Assembly: GCA_963556695.1 (NCBI GenBank)
Contig: CAUWAG010000020.1
Location: 2,108,001-2,172,000, forward strand
Origin: Anthostomella pinea
Lineage: Eukaryota; Ascomycota; Sordariomycetes; Xylariales; Xylariaceae
DNA: 64,000 nt
Direction of reading: 5' to 3'
The stretch's first letter is position 1, and each line of letters opens with the position of its first letter. Positions 1 to 11,090 of this stretch are shown piece after piece. The notes beneath the pieces are model-generated. The model was not told where the DNA came from, searched no databases, and worked only from the letters and a program-made list of their open reading frames with translations. The translations under genes and the position numbers were made by a program.

Positions 1-2121
1 ACTGAGAGGTGTTGTTGTCAGAGTCCTTTTTCCGTTTATAGATATTGCGGCTAGAGAGAGTTTTACGCCCAGCAGGCAGATCAGACCTCTACAAAAGAAT
101 GAAGGTATTATTGCGCAGCAATGCCCGTATTCTTTTGTAAGTGCTATCTAGTCATTGAGGCGCCTTGGCAGACTCTATGACTTCCTTATAGTTAGGAGGC
201 TCGTCATTATGGGGAAGTGCCTGATCAGGGTCAGAAGATAGCCAATTGGCATAAGATGCCTCGATCGTAATATATGAAGATATGCCAGGGGTGGAAGACT
301 CGGCCACGTAGTGGTTGTGAGTCCTCTTAGTGCGCCCTCCAGAAAGTACATTCGCTGGGTTGAGCCCTGATTGGATTCTTGACCTCGGAGCAGCCGTTAG
401 GGCTACTTTTTGACGAGTTCAGATGATAGAAGAATCAAGTCAGCTAAAGCAGTACTAGGCTCAGGGTCGCTATATTCAGAGTCAGAATGATAATTATCAT
501 CATTATCAGAAATATCAGGGGACCCAAGAGGGGTCTCTAACGTGACAACTGGTTAGGATGAATCATCTTTACCATCCCTTCTGTTATCTGATTTGATATA
601 TATATGCTGAGGATCGTGAGCGTCCTCTGGCAAAGATGGCGTTGGCAGATCTTCAGTATCGGGTCTGGCTGTCTCATAGTCATTGAGTGTACCACAGAAG
701 TTTGGAAAGATATAGATTAAATCCCCTGAAAGTACATACCCATCCAAAATCTCAAAATAGGTAGTAACTATAACCTTTCTCAGGTGTATAAGATACACCT
801 GGTACTGGTTAGAACCAAGGGAACAAAGAATACGACCTCTCCTTGCGTGTGGAGCGGTCTTGTCTCCCTTAGAGCGGCACTGTTGCGGCAAATAGACCAC
901 AGCGGCCTGCCTAATTGACAGTAAATTCGTCAAATCAGGCTTGTTATCCTTTCCAGGGTTCAGATCGTCAAAGAAGACTCAAAAAGAAGTCTTCTTAATA
1001 CCCTAATGTATAGCTCACATTGAGCCTATCATATACAGCAGGTCCAACAACCGGCCAAAGGGCTTCAGGTAGCCCGGAATCCTTCATAATACTACGAATG
1101 AGAGCATGTATAACGCCAAAGGATCTCTCAGTCACTCCGTTCTGTTCAGGAGTGTATGGAGCACTGACTTTGAACAGGATACCACGTTCAGCTCCCCATT
1201 GCTTGAATCTCGCGTATTCAGAACCACTATCCATGTGGAATCGCTTTCAGTAACGCCCGTACTGGGTGTGAGCGTATTCACAATAGCGAATGGCTTGGTC
1301 AGAAGCTTCTCCTTTCTTTTCATGAAGGCAGTACTCCCTTAAACAAGACTTGCCATCCACAAATACAGTGACATAGAGAGAACCATTATAGCCTTAGACA
1401 GAGTGCTTGGCTGTATTCATATGAACCAGGTCTAAAGTGTGATCTGGATGTTCCTGTTCAACTTGAGAGACTAGGCGACATAGATTGGACTCCAGACATT
1501 CCAGACAGGTGAATTCTTTTGCCAGCTCTTATACATTTGGCGGCAATTCAATCCTTTTAGTGATACTGGCTGTCTTTATTAGGTCACCAATAGATCAGTA
1601 GCCAGGTCTTGTATGCCAGCGGTGGAGTAGTCTCAGCGCCACAGATTTAGCTTGAAAGGTCAGTTCCAGGGAAGAATCCTTGAATACTATATTGGTGAAC
1701 ACGTCCGGGGCTGGATTGATCCTGTATACGTCCTTCTGGACACTAGGGCTCTCTGTCTGAACGTACATTTCTCGGTGGAATGATGCCACCCATGTCCCAT
1801 GGGGGTCAAACAGATCGCGGATCATCAGATACCATCCTTGGCGATACATCTGGTCTCTTGAAGAGAATATTGATTAGAAAGGAAGGCACAAATAGTACTC
1901 CCGATATTGTCCGAGTGATGGTATTACCATTGGAGGTAATGAACGGATCTCTACGTCGCCAACACCTTGAGGAGTAACAGGGCCTCCTCCAGTATTAAAA
2001 GGGACCAGGTCAGAGTCTATTCGAAGGCCAGTGAACCACTTCCTGTTATTACAAATACGAACGGTAGAGCCAGCGTCAAACAGCCATACGTCTGTGCTTG
2101 TCGTGGCATAGACAGTGCCAA
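1..2121 (-). pseudogene. pol: Copia pol remnant (protease, integrase, start of RT)
   Basis: The protease active site reads DAGS around 2060-2075, with the downstream RICNNRKWF expected in Copia protease. Integrase is read across about 553-1560. The catalytic region near HPDHTLDLVHMNT carries N where a catalytic D is usual (a G-to-A change), followed by the MDSGSEY and NGVTERS motifs, so at least one of the three acidic residues may be lost. The integrase C-terminal domain (KGDKTAPHARRGRILC..) ends in 553-933. The RT entry at 1-260 contains two stop codons where Trp and Glu/Gln would be expected. No full polyprotein can be read. Confidence 0.8.
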
Positions 2122-3232
2122 TCAGATTGGTACTTGCTCTCTGGTTGGCGCTATGTGGTCCTTGAGTGAGGACAGATTGACTGGAAATGGCTTTATCGGT
2201 ATAATTGCACTATTGAGCGGCGTCAGAAGCGCCAATGTGACCCCTCTGGTGAGTGGGAGTGTTGTTTGAAGGTCTTCCAGCTTTCCTAGCCTTCTCAGAG
2301 GCCGGATGATCTGGTTAAGGATGCGTTTGTTACATCCAAGGTGGCACTTCTTCTTATCAAGCTCTTTGTACTCATAGCACCAGATAGGATCCGTGGTATT
2401 GCTGTTAGAAGAGCCCTGGTTGACTCTAGGGGTTTTTGGACCATTAAGAGATGGGCAATTACTGCCTCTCTCCTTATTTTTCCACTTGTTCTTGCCTTTA
2501 TTAGGCATAGCAGACTTGCCAAAGTTATTGATAAAGGTCTCATCTTGAGCCTTGCGAATCTGTATCTCCTCCTGGAGCCGGTACAAGAGATTCTTGACGT
2601 AAAGAAGATTCCACGGTTATAGTCCTTCGAGATTTCGTGATAAAGGGTTAAAAAAGCTGTCCGAATAACAGCCAGGAAATTAGCAATACAAATATTCGGA
2701 GGATATATAATATCCTGTCGCAGGATCTTGTCTATTAGTCTGTAGTAATTGCCCACAAACTTATCTCCATGGTCAGGGAATGAATGACAGCCAGTTCATT
2801 TACAACGGATGAAACCGCGTCAATTCTCGTGCCTGAATATGCCTGTCGCAAGGCTATCCAGATCTGACCAGGGTCAAATAAACCCGTGATACAAGAATCA
2901 GGGTCAGACTTGATGTTTTGGGTAATAGCGAGGTATAATTTTGACCTCTTGATGCTCAGACTAGCATCAAATTCAGGGGGCTTGGAAGAGGCTCCCGCAG
3001 AAGGCGTGGCTGGGGCGTCGACAGCACCAGTTACGGCCTTATATAGTTCCTTCTCGTCTGTCTTGATAGCTTCAAGAATAAGAGACCAGAGCCTAAGAAT
3101 AATGAGCGAATGTTCTATTATTTGGGCCCAGACCTCCCAGTTCTCCTTGCCGATAAGCTTCTGATGGTCTTGGAGACAAGGGATAGAGGTGGACGTAAAG
3201 GCCAGGGCCGTCTCTGGGATGGATTCAGACAT
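2122..3232 (-). pseudogene. gag: Copia gag remnant
   Basis: The reading frame from an ATG at 3232 gives a Copia-type gag opening (MSESIPETALAF, then an ENWEVWAQIIEHSL helix typical of the UBN2/gag N-terminal region). A frame change follows near 2735. The next readable part (2122-2586) has the leader LQEEIQIRKAQDETFINN, a basic segment, and a damaged CCHC-like knuckle around CYEYKELDKKKCHLGC in which one cysteine position appears replaced. The protein would form the retrotransposon particle but cannot be made as one chain here. Confidence 0.75.
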
Positions 3233-3509
3233 AATATAAGAAAGATAATACATCGTAAGGCTAGCCTACAAATAAGGCAAAATATAAGCCAAAAAATTAC
3301 CTCTTCCTATATAAAAAGAACAATTATGATAGAAAAACACTTAAAGGCTTGTGGTAACAAGGGTAGCTAGTCCTGGTAGCGCACAAGCGGAAAGAGGGTG
3401 ATCAAAAGGATCAGAAACAGCAGGATGAGATAATTCAGGGCTGCTGGAGGTCATAAATCGATCAGAGATGCTACCATGTGAGATTTCAAAGTGTTCTATT
3501 AGGAGAGGA

Positions 3510-3532
3510 ACGTGGCCTTATATTGGCCACGT
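3510..3532. repeat. Short perfect inverted repeat
   Basis: ACGTGGCC and GGCCACGT are separated by 7 A/T-rich bases. It lies just before the readable start of the next gene. It could be a regulatory dyad or an element end; nothing decides between these. Confidence 0.4.
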
Positions 3533-3549
3533 ATGTGACAGAGTCACGA

Positions 3550-5127
3550 ATGGGGATGGTGATCCTGAAGGATGACTATGGATGGGCTAACGTAGCCCAG
3601 ATTCCAACAGATACTGGAAACGTGAAAGACACTGCGTCGCTTTCAGCACGGGACAATGGTCATTCCACCGAAGTCACTAGTAAGCCAATCATGGAGGAAT
3701 CGGATGGACAGAACACCTTTCGCCTACGATCCATTTATGAGGGCACGGGCGATTGGCCGAAAGTCAACGACCCTATCCGAGGTGCCGTACAACAGTCATG
3801 GAGCACCATCGGATTCCCCAAAGACAGGAGGCTCACCCTGGATGACTACGAAAATCGCACCCACATTGACAACGATAACTTAGTCATTCTGGAGCTGGCC
3901 AAGGATATTGTGGATATACAGCAGAAACCCGCCAACGAGATCGCGGACGCCAGAGCCTTCAAGTCACACGAAGAACATGAGCGGGTCATCGAGACGTTCC
4001 GTCTTCACAACCGGAGTGTGGCCAAGATCCGAATCAGAGACTGCAATGCCTTTGACGGTGGAGGCCCGTACAGCAAATGCAAAATTGCCAAAGCCATCAA
4101 GGAAGCGATGGACAAAGGTGCAGACTCGCCAGGCCCCCCGCCCAGTGTCGCTGTCGAACAGATGGTAGCGACCCGTATACTCCTCGCCAGAGGCGGTGAG
4201 ATCGAGGGTCGTACCAGCGATTATTGGCGAAAAGCAATAGATCTCGCACAGCAGGAGCTCTACCTGGACCCCGAGCTCCAAAACAAGACTCGCCAGGAGA
4301 TCATTGATGACAGCGGGGACGCTACTTTCAAGTTGATGCTACGGGTGGTCAAAGAGTCGATCAAAATCCAAACCCCGAACCCGTACCATCAATCGCGACG
4401 GGACCAGTACGCGGTAGACCACGGAATCTTCTACCACGTCAAAGATACCGACATTGTGATGGTGCTGGACAAGGTAGATAACGTCATTGCTTTCCAAATG
4501 CGGGACGCTTTCCGGACCTTGCTGCCCGGCGGCATTGACAAGGCAGTCGCTAAGTCGTTCGAGACCTATAGCACCTTTTACCTACTACAGATAAAGACCG
4601 TTCGGACTGGTATCACGGGTTCGCGGGGCTCGTACCGGTTGGGCAGTACGAAGGAGGCGACCTCGTTCTGAGGGAGCTTGGTGTTCAAATAGAAAGCGGA
4701 CCAGGCTGCGCCCAGCTCATTCGCGGGAGAGAGCTGTCTCACTCCATTACGAAGTGGACGGGCCGCCGCTTTGTGCTCGTCAATTCAACTCAGCAGGCAG
4801 TCCGAGAATGGGGTTACCGGCGGCTGGGGTATGCACTGAGCAGCGACGTTAGCAGTCAAACAAGCAGCTGCCGAGATGCTGCTCAGGAAGACCAGGTCCC
4901 CTGAAGAAGTCGCTGAAGCTACCGAGGAGGTCAGAAGAAGAGACGCGGGGGAGTTCAACTCCGATCCGCTCGAATACATTTCGAGCGAGAGAAGCAAGAG
5001 TGATTCCTCCGCGTCAGCCAAGATCCTCCCAGTGGTGAGTGGCAAGAAGAGGCAACTAAGCTCGTCGGCCGATGCATCAGACGAGAGAACTACGCCAGAG
5101 GGCGAGAAGAAACGGGTGAGAAGGTAG
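3550..5127 (+). pseudogene. Frameshifted gene with a possible 2OG-Fe(II) oxygenase-like C-terminal fold
   Basis: An open frame runs to 4671; the first plausible ATG is at 3550 (MGMVILKDDYGW). The N-terminal 300 or so residues are charged and unrecognised. At about 4575-4605 the conserved-looking sequence moves to another frame (DWYHGFAGLVPVGQYEGGDL, then GCAQLIRGRELSHSITKW and RRFVLVNST) and runs to about 4860. It then returns to the first frame as a charged tail rich in E, K, R and S, ending at 5127. The H...VP.G.Y.GGDL...L......G......R...SH....W.G.RFVLV pattern resembles double-stranded beta-helix 2OG-oxygenase-like proteins of fungi, with an iron-binding-type His in SH and an Arg in RRF. 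The two compensating frameshifts argue for a decayed gene, or an intron I cannot define. The fold assignment is an inference from pattern. Confidence 0.45.
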
Positions 5128-5557
5128 GGCCGGCGCGGTGTCAGCTTCCTGACAATATGTGTCCCAGATGCTCGAATGAAACCGATGGCAGGGACGCAAT
5201 GCTTCTTGATTTCCAAAGCATGACACCTTGAACAAACAACCAGAATATAAGCTTTACCTGAAAGAGGACTGTGTTGCTGTCGCCTCACCAACACCAACGG
5301 GGAAGCCTCCAATCTTGGCTGGCTGGTTCTGGGTAGACCGTGGTCCGTCATTATTGAGAAATCATACAGTAAATTCTCTGATGTCATCGCTCGACAGCTG
5401 GCTTGATCGAAAACGATGTTGGAACGACCTGGCTAGCTACCTATTGACGAGGATAATGTACGTTTATTCGGTTGAGCAGGTCAACGTAGCAAGAAATGAA
5501 CGTGATGGTCTAGAATTGTGTGGGCTGCAGCTGCACATTGGCAGGTGGGGGTTTCAC

Positions 5558-5803
5558 TCACCGTGCAAATAACATGGCCCTTGGAATAGATGAAATATGA
5601 GGGAGAAAAGCCCAAGGGTCTCTCCTCGTGAGATTGAACGTCAGGGCCGCGGCGTCCCAGTTGTCGTTGATGGTGGCGTTCACGATGAAGCGCCGTACCG
5701 AAACGGTGATGGGGATCTGAACATCGTTGCAGTCCGTCTGAGCTGGGTATGTTGCCGCGCAGGCTGCTATAACGAAGCAGAAAGTCAAGAGAAAGGAGAT
5801 CAT
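5558..5803 (-). pseudogene. Orphan first exon of a secreted protein
   Basis: From ATG 5803 the frame gives a clean signal peptide (MISFLLTFCFVIAACAATYP). A mature N-terminus follows with DCNDVQIPITVSVRRFIVNA, one N-glycosylation-type site (NAT) and FNLTRRD. The segment before FNLTRRD is reminiscent of the start of secreted fungal alpha/beta hydrolases, but that is weak. A GTGAGT follows the last readable codon near 5557, so an intron may start there. I found no convincing next exon between 4700 and 5550, so the gene seems to have lost its body. A Fot/pogo element sits about 255 bp upstream. Confidence 0.4.
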
Positions 5804-5875
5804 GTTCTCAAAAAGGGTCGAGGAGGTGGACTGCAGCTGGAAAGAAAACCCCCATCGTGGCAGGTTGAGTCTCAG

Positions 5876-5882
5876 TTAAATA
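5876..5882 (-). promoter_or_regulatory. TATA-like box of the orphan secreted-protein exon
   Basis: TATTTAA on the minus strand lies about 75 bp before ATG 5803, and a pyrimidine-rich stretch leads to the ATG. The promoter looks retained although the coding body is missing. Confidence 0.35.
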
Positions 5883-6058
5883 TTCATGACTGACCCGTAG
5901 CATGCTGACTGCATACTACCGGGACATCGTCGAAAAGAGCACCCGGTCCCTCAGTCGCTATTCATCAGCCTTATGCCCACCTAGGGGTGCCGCCGCTGAA
6001 CCCTTGTCAAGCACAGATCCAGCTCGTGCGCTCCGGCCCACATTCTGCTTACCGCATA

Positions 6059-6111
6059 ACGGCGGGGCAATAGATGTGGGACAGCCCTAGATGTGGGACA
6101 CCTCTCACACC
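6059..6111 (+). repeat. Left TIR of the Fot/pogo element
   Basis: Matches the reverse complement of 8419-8471 with only a few differences over about 53 bp. The outer end begins ACGGCGGGG next to the TA duplication. Confidence 0.9.
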
Positions 6112-6329
6112 AAAAGGCCACACTTGCACCCACCCATAACTCCATCGGGATTGAGGTTATACATAATGTAATTACAGCAAAAGAATCGCCTTTTCTTGGA
6201 ATTTTCAGCAATACTAACTGTTCTCCTGGTAGCATGCGGGTTGGCGGATTGAGCGACGTGAAGATCGGGCCACAATGGGCTCCTCATCCTCTTCATCCTC
6301 GCTATTATACCCCTTTATCAATAGTAACC

Positions 6330-8138
6330 CCTTTATTGTCACGAGGCCCGAATTCCTCCAAATCTTCTGAATATGACTCCGCAGAGTCCTCAGAGAGAGA
6401 TCTCTCTGATTCGTCAGTATCTAAGTTCTACACTTCACGCAGAACTCGTCGTCTCTCTGCCCGTGCCTCTATAGCAGCTCGTGCGGCCTCTATATGCTCA
6501 ATTTGCTTAGTAACAATGTCCCCAATTTGTTATAACTATTATTCAGGCTCTTCCTGGGGTGTATTACGGCGTTTTTTAGGCTATAAATGCTCAATTTTGT
6601 TATCTTTTGTCTCTATCAGCTCTTTTATAAGCACTAACTCAACCACCATCTCATCATACGCTCTCGTAACCGCGCGGACTTCTGCTCGCTGCTCAGAGGT
6701 CTCAGCAACTGATGATAGTATCAGGGCTATGTCCTACCCTGATTTAGGGATTTCAAGTGCTTCGGAGGTGGTACCGGGATTCATTATAACAGCAGTTGTT
6801 GCTTGGATATCTGCTGCCTTCACCACATGCTTGTTCGCGAGGGTTTTCCGTCAGTTTACAGGCCAAAGACCGGCAGCATGCCGTCCCAAACGCACTATAG
6901 CCCCCGTGGCTTCATCACGGGCCTTAGCTAGGCAACTGAGGAACCGTAGCTTGCCTAGAGGCGCCGAATCGTTCAACTGACCGAGCTGGTTGATGAGGCG
7001 GCGGTAGGCGGCTTTCATCACAGAGAACACAGTCAAATCCAGGGATTGGAAGATGTGAGATTATTTCTACTAAGGAAATAACTACTGATTAATATATAAC
7101 TTACCATATGGGCAGGGAAAAAACTCAGATAAATATTATTTATATAACACAGATACATAAACTCATCCAAGCAGTGGCTGCCGTGGCTGTCAAGCACTAA
7201 CAGGCGAAAATCTTCCGGATCTTTAGGGGCAGTATCCGGTAAATAGATCTAGTGCTTGTTTAGTATGTAGTTACTGTTAATAAATAAGAAAAAATCACCT
7301 TTTCAAGCCATTACAACGCGATCTTGTTCAAGGACCAGCCGTTGGCAGAGTAGGTCACAAACCACTCTACTACTCCAGGATGCTCCTGAATAAGCTGCTC
7401 CTTAAACCATTGGGTCTGGATCGACTTTGCCTTAAATATAACGAGCGGCCGGAGCTTCTTCCCAGTGGTGGTGATCGATTCCATCACTATAGTCCACGTG
7501 CGGTCGTCATTAGACTTGACATTGGGCCTTTTTAAGCCAGAACTGCCTATTATAAAGCCATCAGACCTAAATCTCCCGGTCAGCCGTCCAAAAACCATTT
7601 GGATTAGACAATTCATGTACTGCTGATCCTGTATAATGCCGTACTTATCGACATTTGCCTGGTTTTTGGGTTTGATAAAGGCGAAATCCTCGTAACGGTC
7701 ATGAAACTCATTAATATTTTTGGGAGTGGCAGTATTGATATGCTTGTAGTCAAGTTTTCTTCCCATCTTAGTCTTGATCTCTTGGTGCCTCCGGATGAAG
7801 TTTTGCATGTATTTACCCTCTAAGTGATCTGCCTTGCCCATAGACTTCAGGATCTGCTGGATAATGTACCTCACATTGCCATGAGTTGGCGCGTGGCCAG
7901 CCTTTTCTTGATGGAGGATCCATGATACCACCTTAGTCTCTTGCTCAGGGCTTAGCTTTTGGCTATTTTGAGCCTCTTTACGGCTATTCAGCGTTGGGCG
8001 CATCGTGGTGCCCTCTACCTTGCGTACGAGAGTCGATTTCGGTACTCCCAAGCGCAGATTGGCCTTGCGGAGGGATGGGCCATTATTCACAGCAGTAATT
8101 GTCTCTGCGAGGTCTTCTTTAGTATATGAAGGAGGCAT
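6330..8138 (-). pseudogene. Fot/pogo-family transposase, broken
   Basis: From ATG 8138 an N-terminal helix-turn-helix reads MPPSYTKEDLAETITAVNN followed by RLGVPKSTLVRK. A CENP-B-type HTH follows (LSPEQETKVVSWILHQEKAG through FIRRHQEIKTKMGRKLD). The DDE region contains WTIVMESITTTGKKLRPLVI and, past stops near 7305 and 7250, LLVLDSHGSHCLDEF with the second catalytic Asp. A small intron-like stretch lies near 7070-7105. Then comes a DLTVFSVMKAAYRRLINQL segment and a C-terminal tail broken again at about 6850. Several stops are explicable as CAA/CAG-to-TAA/TAG changes. Some C-terminal residues are read only by crossing stops. Confidence 0.8.
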
Positions 8139-8418
8139 TTTAATGTACTGAAGCCTAAAATGCTTACAGAAAAAAAGAAAAAAAGAACCGCAGAACTTCT
8201 GTTACATTGAAGGGGATAGGGGCAGGGGTCCCATTACCCCTCGGATTAGGCCCGGAAGTGCTAATTTCCAACCCCCACTGCCGCCGATCCCCCGCGTCTA
8301 GACCATGTAAAACCCAGATCAAAAGAAACACCAAGAAAAGACGATTCAGATGCCGTACTTACGGTATCTAGGGCTTCATTGGCTATGGAGATGTGTATAA
8401 GTGAACATTGTGGGTTTG

Positions 8419-8471
8419 GGTGTGGGAGGTGTCCCACCTCTAGGGCTGTCCCACATCTATGCCCCCGCCGT
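8419..8471 (-). repeat. Right TIR of the Fot/pogo element
   Basis: Inverted partner of 6059-6111; the outer end CCCCGCCGT abuts TA at 8472-8473. Confidence 0.9.
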
Positions 8472-8627
8472 TAGAGAGACGCCGTCTCTCGGAGGGGGCA
8501 CAAAGCTCGAGAGGGCGACTCTACCCGCAGGTCTACTCACTGCCCGCAGCCAGTCTAACCTTCATCGTGGTTCCATCTACCGGCTGGGACGTCATCCTCC
8601 GAGTCTACAGCAGTACAGATGATATCG

Positions 8628-10398
8628 TCAGCCTGAGTTTCTGTAAGGGCGGGGAGAGGGTAACGGTCGGCTCACATTGTATAGTTCCGACTTGACTTTG
8701 TACTGCCCCTTCTCATTCAGCGCCGGAAGGCCCTTCTCATCCATGGCGCTTTCGCCCAGCCCCGTCTTGATGAAGTCGTACTTGCGAGCCACGATAGCGA
8801 TGATAACGCGAGACTCGATATTCGCAAGTTCCAGCCCGATGCAGTTTCTCGGCCCTCTCTCAAACGGCCGCCACGCACTGGACGGGATGCTCTTGGCCGT
8901 CTCGCCAAGCCATCGCTCAGGGACCCAGTCGTCCGCCGTGTCTCCATAGACAGCCGGGTCCCGGTGGATGATGCTCTGGCATGAGTACATGATGACGCCG
9001 TCGAGGCAATACTCCTCGCCGCTGGAGGTGTGGACTGAAAATCCACTCCCAGGGTCGGTCATGCGAACCGTGGCCGCTGGCGGATGTAGGCGCAGTGTCT
9101 CTTTGATGACGGCGTTGATGTAGTGCATGCGCGGGAGGATATGTTCCCCATCCTGGGCGAGAGCCGCGCATATTGCTCGGGGATCGGATTCGGGTCCCAG
9201 GATCTCGTCGAGCTCGTCGCGCACGGCCTTGAGCGCGCGCGGCGTCCGGCTCAGCTCGTAGAAAGCCCACTGCAGCGCGCTGGTGTTTGTGTCATGGCCT
9301 GCGAACAGGAAGCTGCGCACCTGATCTGACGTTTCAGACAGGAGCTGCGGCGTCAGTGCCACGGTGTCCTGGAAGCTGAGGGCGAGGATACTCCGCGATC
9401 TGTTGGACTCGGCTTCTTCCTTTACCTCATCGTACTTCTGCTGGATCATTCCTTTGATCAAAAAGTCGATGTGCCTAGCCAGCCGATGTCGCTTTAGCGT
9501 TGTCAAAGGAACAACCCACCACGGCAGGTTGTTCTTGTCGTCGCTATATGTCTTGACCAGTTCAGCGAATTGTCGGATTAGCTCTCCTTGTTTTGAGCGG
9601 TCCATGTGTTGAGCATTGAGGTCGACTTCCATCACGGCGGCGCCAATCACATCGAAAGTCAGATTAGAGATGAGCCTTTCCATGGAGAACTCCACCTCCG
9701 ATGCGGCGAACTCATCCAGATAGTTCAGAAATGGACCCAACTTCTCCAGGATGAGAGGAAAGAGAGTCCATAAATGCTGGGTTGAGAAGCCTGGGTTGTA
9801 TCTCTTCCGCAGTTGCTTCCAACCATCGCCCTGGGCATGTATCGTGTCAGATGCAGAACGCCCGTTAACAGCACAGTCTTTTGCATAGCGTCGTCACTTA
9901 CTTCTTTGCCTATAATGGACGTGGTTCCTATGATAGGGATCATATGGGTCCAGGTGGGGGATTTGGGTGGGCTCAGAGGTAAAAGCTTGGTAGGCTTGGA
10001 GATCTGTTCGGCGATGTCATGACTGGAGATCAGAGCCATGGGAGGGTTAATCGGACGGAGGTCTATAAGCATCACAGGTGGCCTGCCCACGGACGCCCAC
10101 ATCTCCTCGAAGATCTTGTCTGTCTTTTGGTCAGCCCGGTAGCCAGATACGCATGGTAGCAGAATGGGGCGCTCATCTCGACCAACTTGTCCGAGGGGAA
10201 CGTGGCCAATATCGTACCTGGATGGCGGTCGTGTATTCCGCGTTGCATGAACTCCCCAAAGACTTTCAAATGCCCCCAAAGGAGATGGCTCGGTAACTGT
10301 GGGACATGCGCAAACTGGCCGAAGCGCGCGTATCTGAGTCTTGTGTACATATACGAGGCCAGCACCGTCGCGGCGGCAAACAGGAGAAGCCCAAACAT
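8628..10398 (-). CDS. Cytochrome P450 monooxygenase (3 exons, 533 aa)
   Basis: The gene is join(8628..9830, 9902..10119, 10218..10398) on the minus strand. Both introns (98 and 71 bp) have GT-AG ends and join in frame. The N-terminus is a membrane anchor (MFGLLLFAAATVLASYMY). Exon 3 opens with the C-helix GDGWKQLRKRYNPGF. Later motifs are the I-helix oxygen-binding AGHDTNT, the K-helix KETLR (ExxR), PERW, and the heme loop FERGPRNCIG with the Cys thiolate ligand. Length and motif order are those of a complete ER-anchored class II P450. The substrate is unknown; the general look is of fungal CYPs in fatty-acid or secondary metabolism. It is an intact gene between a Fot element (downstream) and a LINE (upstream), with no other intact biosynthetic gene adjacent. 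Confidence 0.93.
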
Positions 10399-10958
10399 TG
10401 TATCATGTAATGGCGTCGCGTCGCTTCAGATGTGCCGAGGAACCTTTTCAGCTCGTGAGCCAGGCCGCGAGAGTATTGTAGGGCAGGATTTTGATGTTGG
10501 ACTGGAAGACAATATCAACGCGGGATTGAGTTGGAGATGAAGATGAGCCACGCGCCTCGATAGGTGTATTAGTAAGGCGGTCACCCTGGCTAGACAGCAG
10601 CTTAGGTAGGGTCCACCGTAATGACATACTTGGGTTAATTTAGTCCCGGGCTATGTTTCGTTAGTCGTGGGGGGCATGATCCGAATGGGACTATGCTGCA
10701 GTGTCGGGAATAACTACTTACGCCGTATTAAGTGTTACTCAAAAGACCACCATGTTTACCCTTCCAGAGTCTTTCTTCTACGCCTAATCAACATTTTGAA
10801 ATGTCCAGCGTCTTGGTAGGGAAATCGGCAGGGCTCGGTATACCCAAAGGCAGATACAGGGGTAGATGTAGGGGTAGATGGAATGGCGGACGCAAGGGTC
10901 AGAGGCATGGATCCCCCTTGAAACTGCCCCACCACGATTCTCTGCTGAACGGGTAGCA

Positions 10959-11090
10959 AGGATGGTAATGGTTCCCACCGCGTAAAGTTCTACCTATCAC
11001 CATTATAATTAGTTGTAGATCGGAACTTTACGTGTTTTCAACTGGCCCAAAAGGTCACCGTCACGTGGAACCGCTAACCATTACCATCCT
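10959..11090. repeat. Small fold-back element with nested inverted repeats
   Basis: Outer perfect 15-bp arms are AGGATGGTAATGGTT (10959-10973) and its complement (11076-11090). Inner 10-bp arms are CGTAAAGTTC (10981-10990) and its complement (11023-11032). A further GTAAAGTTCC lies outside at about 11115. The size and nesting suggest a MITE or fold-back insertion upstream of the P450. I see no clear target duplication. Confidence 0.5.

Larger units (their letters stand above)
1..3253 (-). mobile_element. Degenerate Ty1/Copia LTR retrotransposon, cut by the left window edge
   Basis: Read on the minus strand, the order is gag, zinc-knuckle-like segment, aspartic protease, integrase and start of reverse transcriptase. 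That order (integrase before RT) is diagnostic for Copia. Readable pieces are the protease core around 2033-2098 (VWLFDAGSTVRICNN), the integrase core at 995-1234 (SGSEY, then PEQNGVTER), the integrase C-terminus at 553-933, and the RT entry near 150-260 (EPPNYKEVIESAKAPQ) continuing at 1-80 (DLPAGRKTLSSRNIYKRKK). Stops and frame changes separate the pieces, and several fit TGG-to-TGA or CAA-to-TAA changes. The rest of RT, RNase H and the 3' LTR would lie left of the window. I could not delimit the 5' LTR in 3254-3476. Confidence 0.9.
6059..8471 (-). mobile_element. Fot/pogo-type DNA transposon, about 2.4 kb, with TIRs and TA duplication
   Basis: Terminal inverted repeats of about 53 bp bound the element (6059-6111 and 8419-8471), sharing AGATGTGGGACAGCCCTAGA and GTGGGACACCTC. 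A TA lies immediately outside both ends (6057-6058 and 8472-8473), the target duplication of the Tc1/mariner/pogo superfamily. Inside is a minus-strand transposase with psq-type and CENP-B-type DNA-binding regions and a DDE domain (DSHGSH). Several stops make it non-autonomous. It inserted about 155 bp downstream of the P450 stop codon. Confidence 0.9.

Noticed and set aside
91..138. 48-bp near-palindrome (ACAAAAGAAT...ATTCTTTTGT)
   Set aside because: It lies in the Copia RT where the minus-strand reading keeps the expected spacing between the KAPQ and DLPAG blocks, so it is ordinary coding sequence and not an insertion.
6093..6980. 295-codon plus-strand open frame
   Set aside because: It is the antisense of the Fot transposase C-terminal region; the minus strand reads conserved transposase segments.
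8677..9612. Several overlapping open frames on both strands within the P450
   Set aside because: Shadows of the P450 coding frame, which has all family motifs and proper introns.
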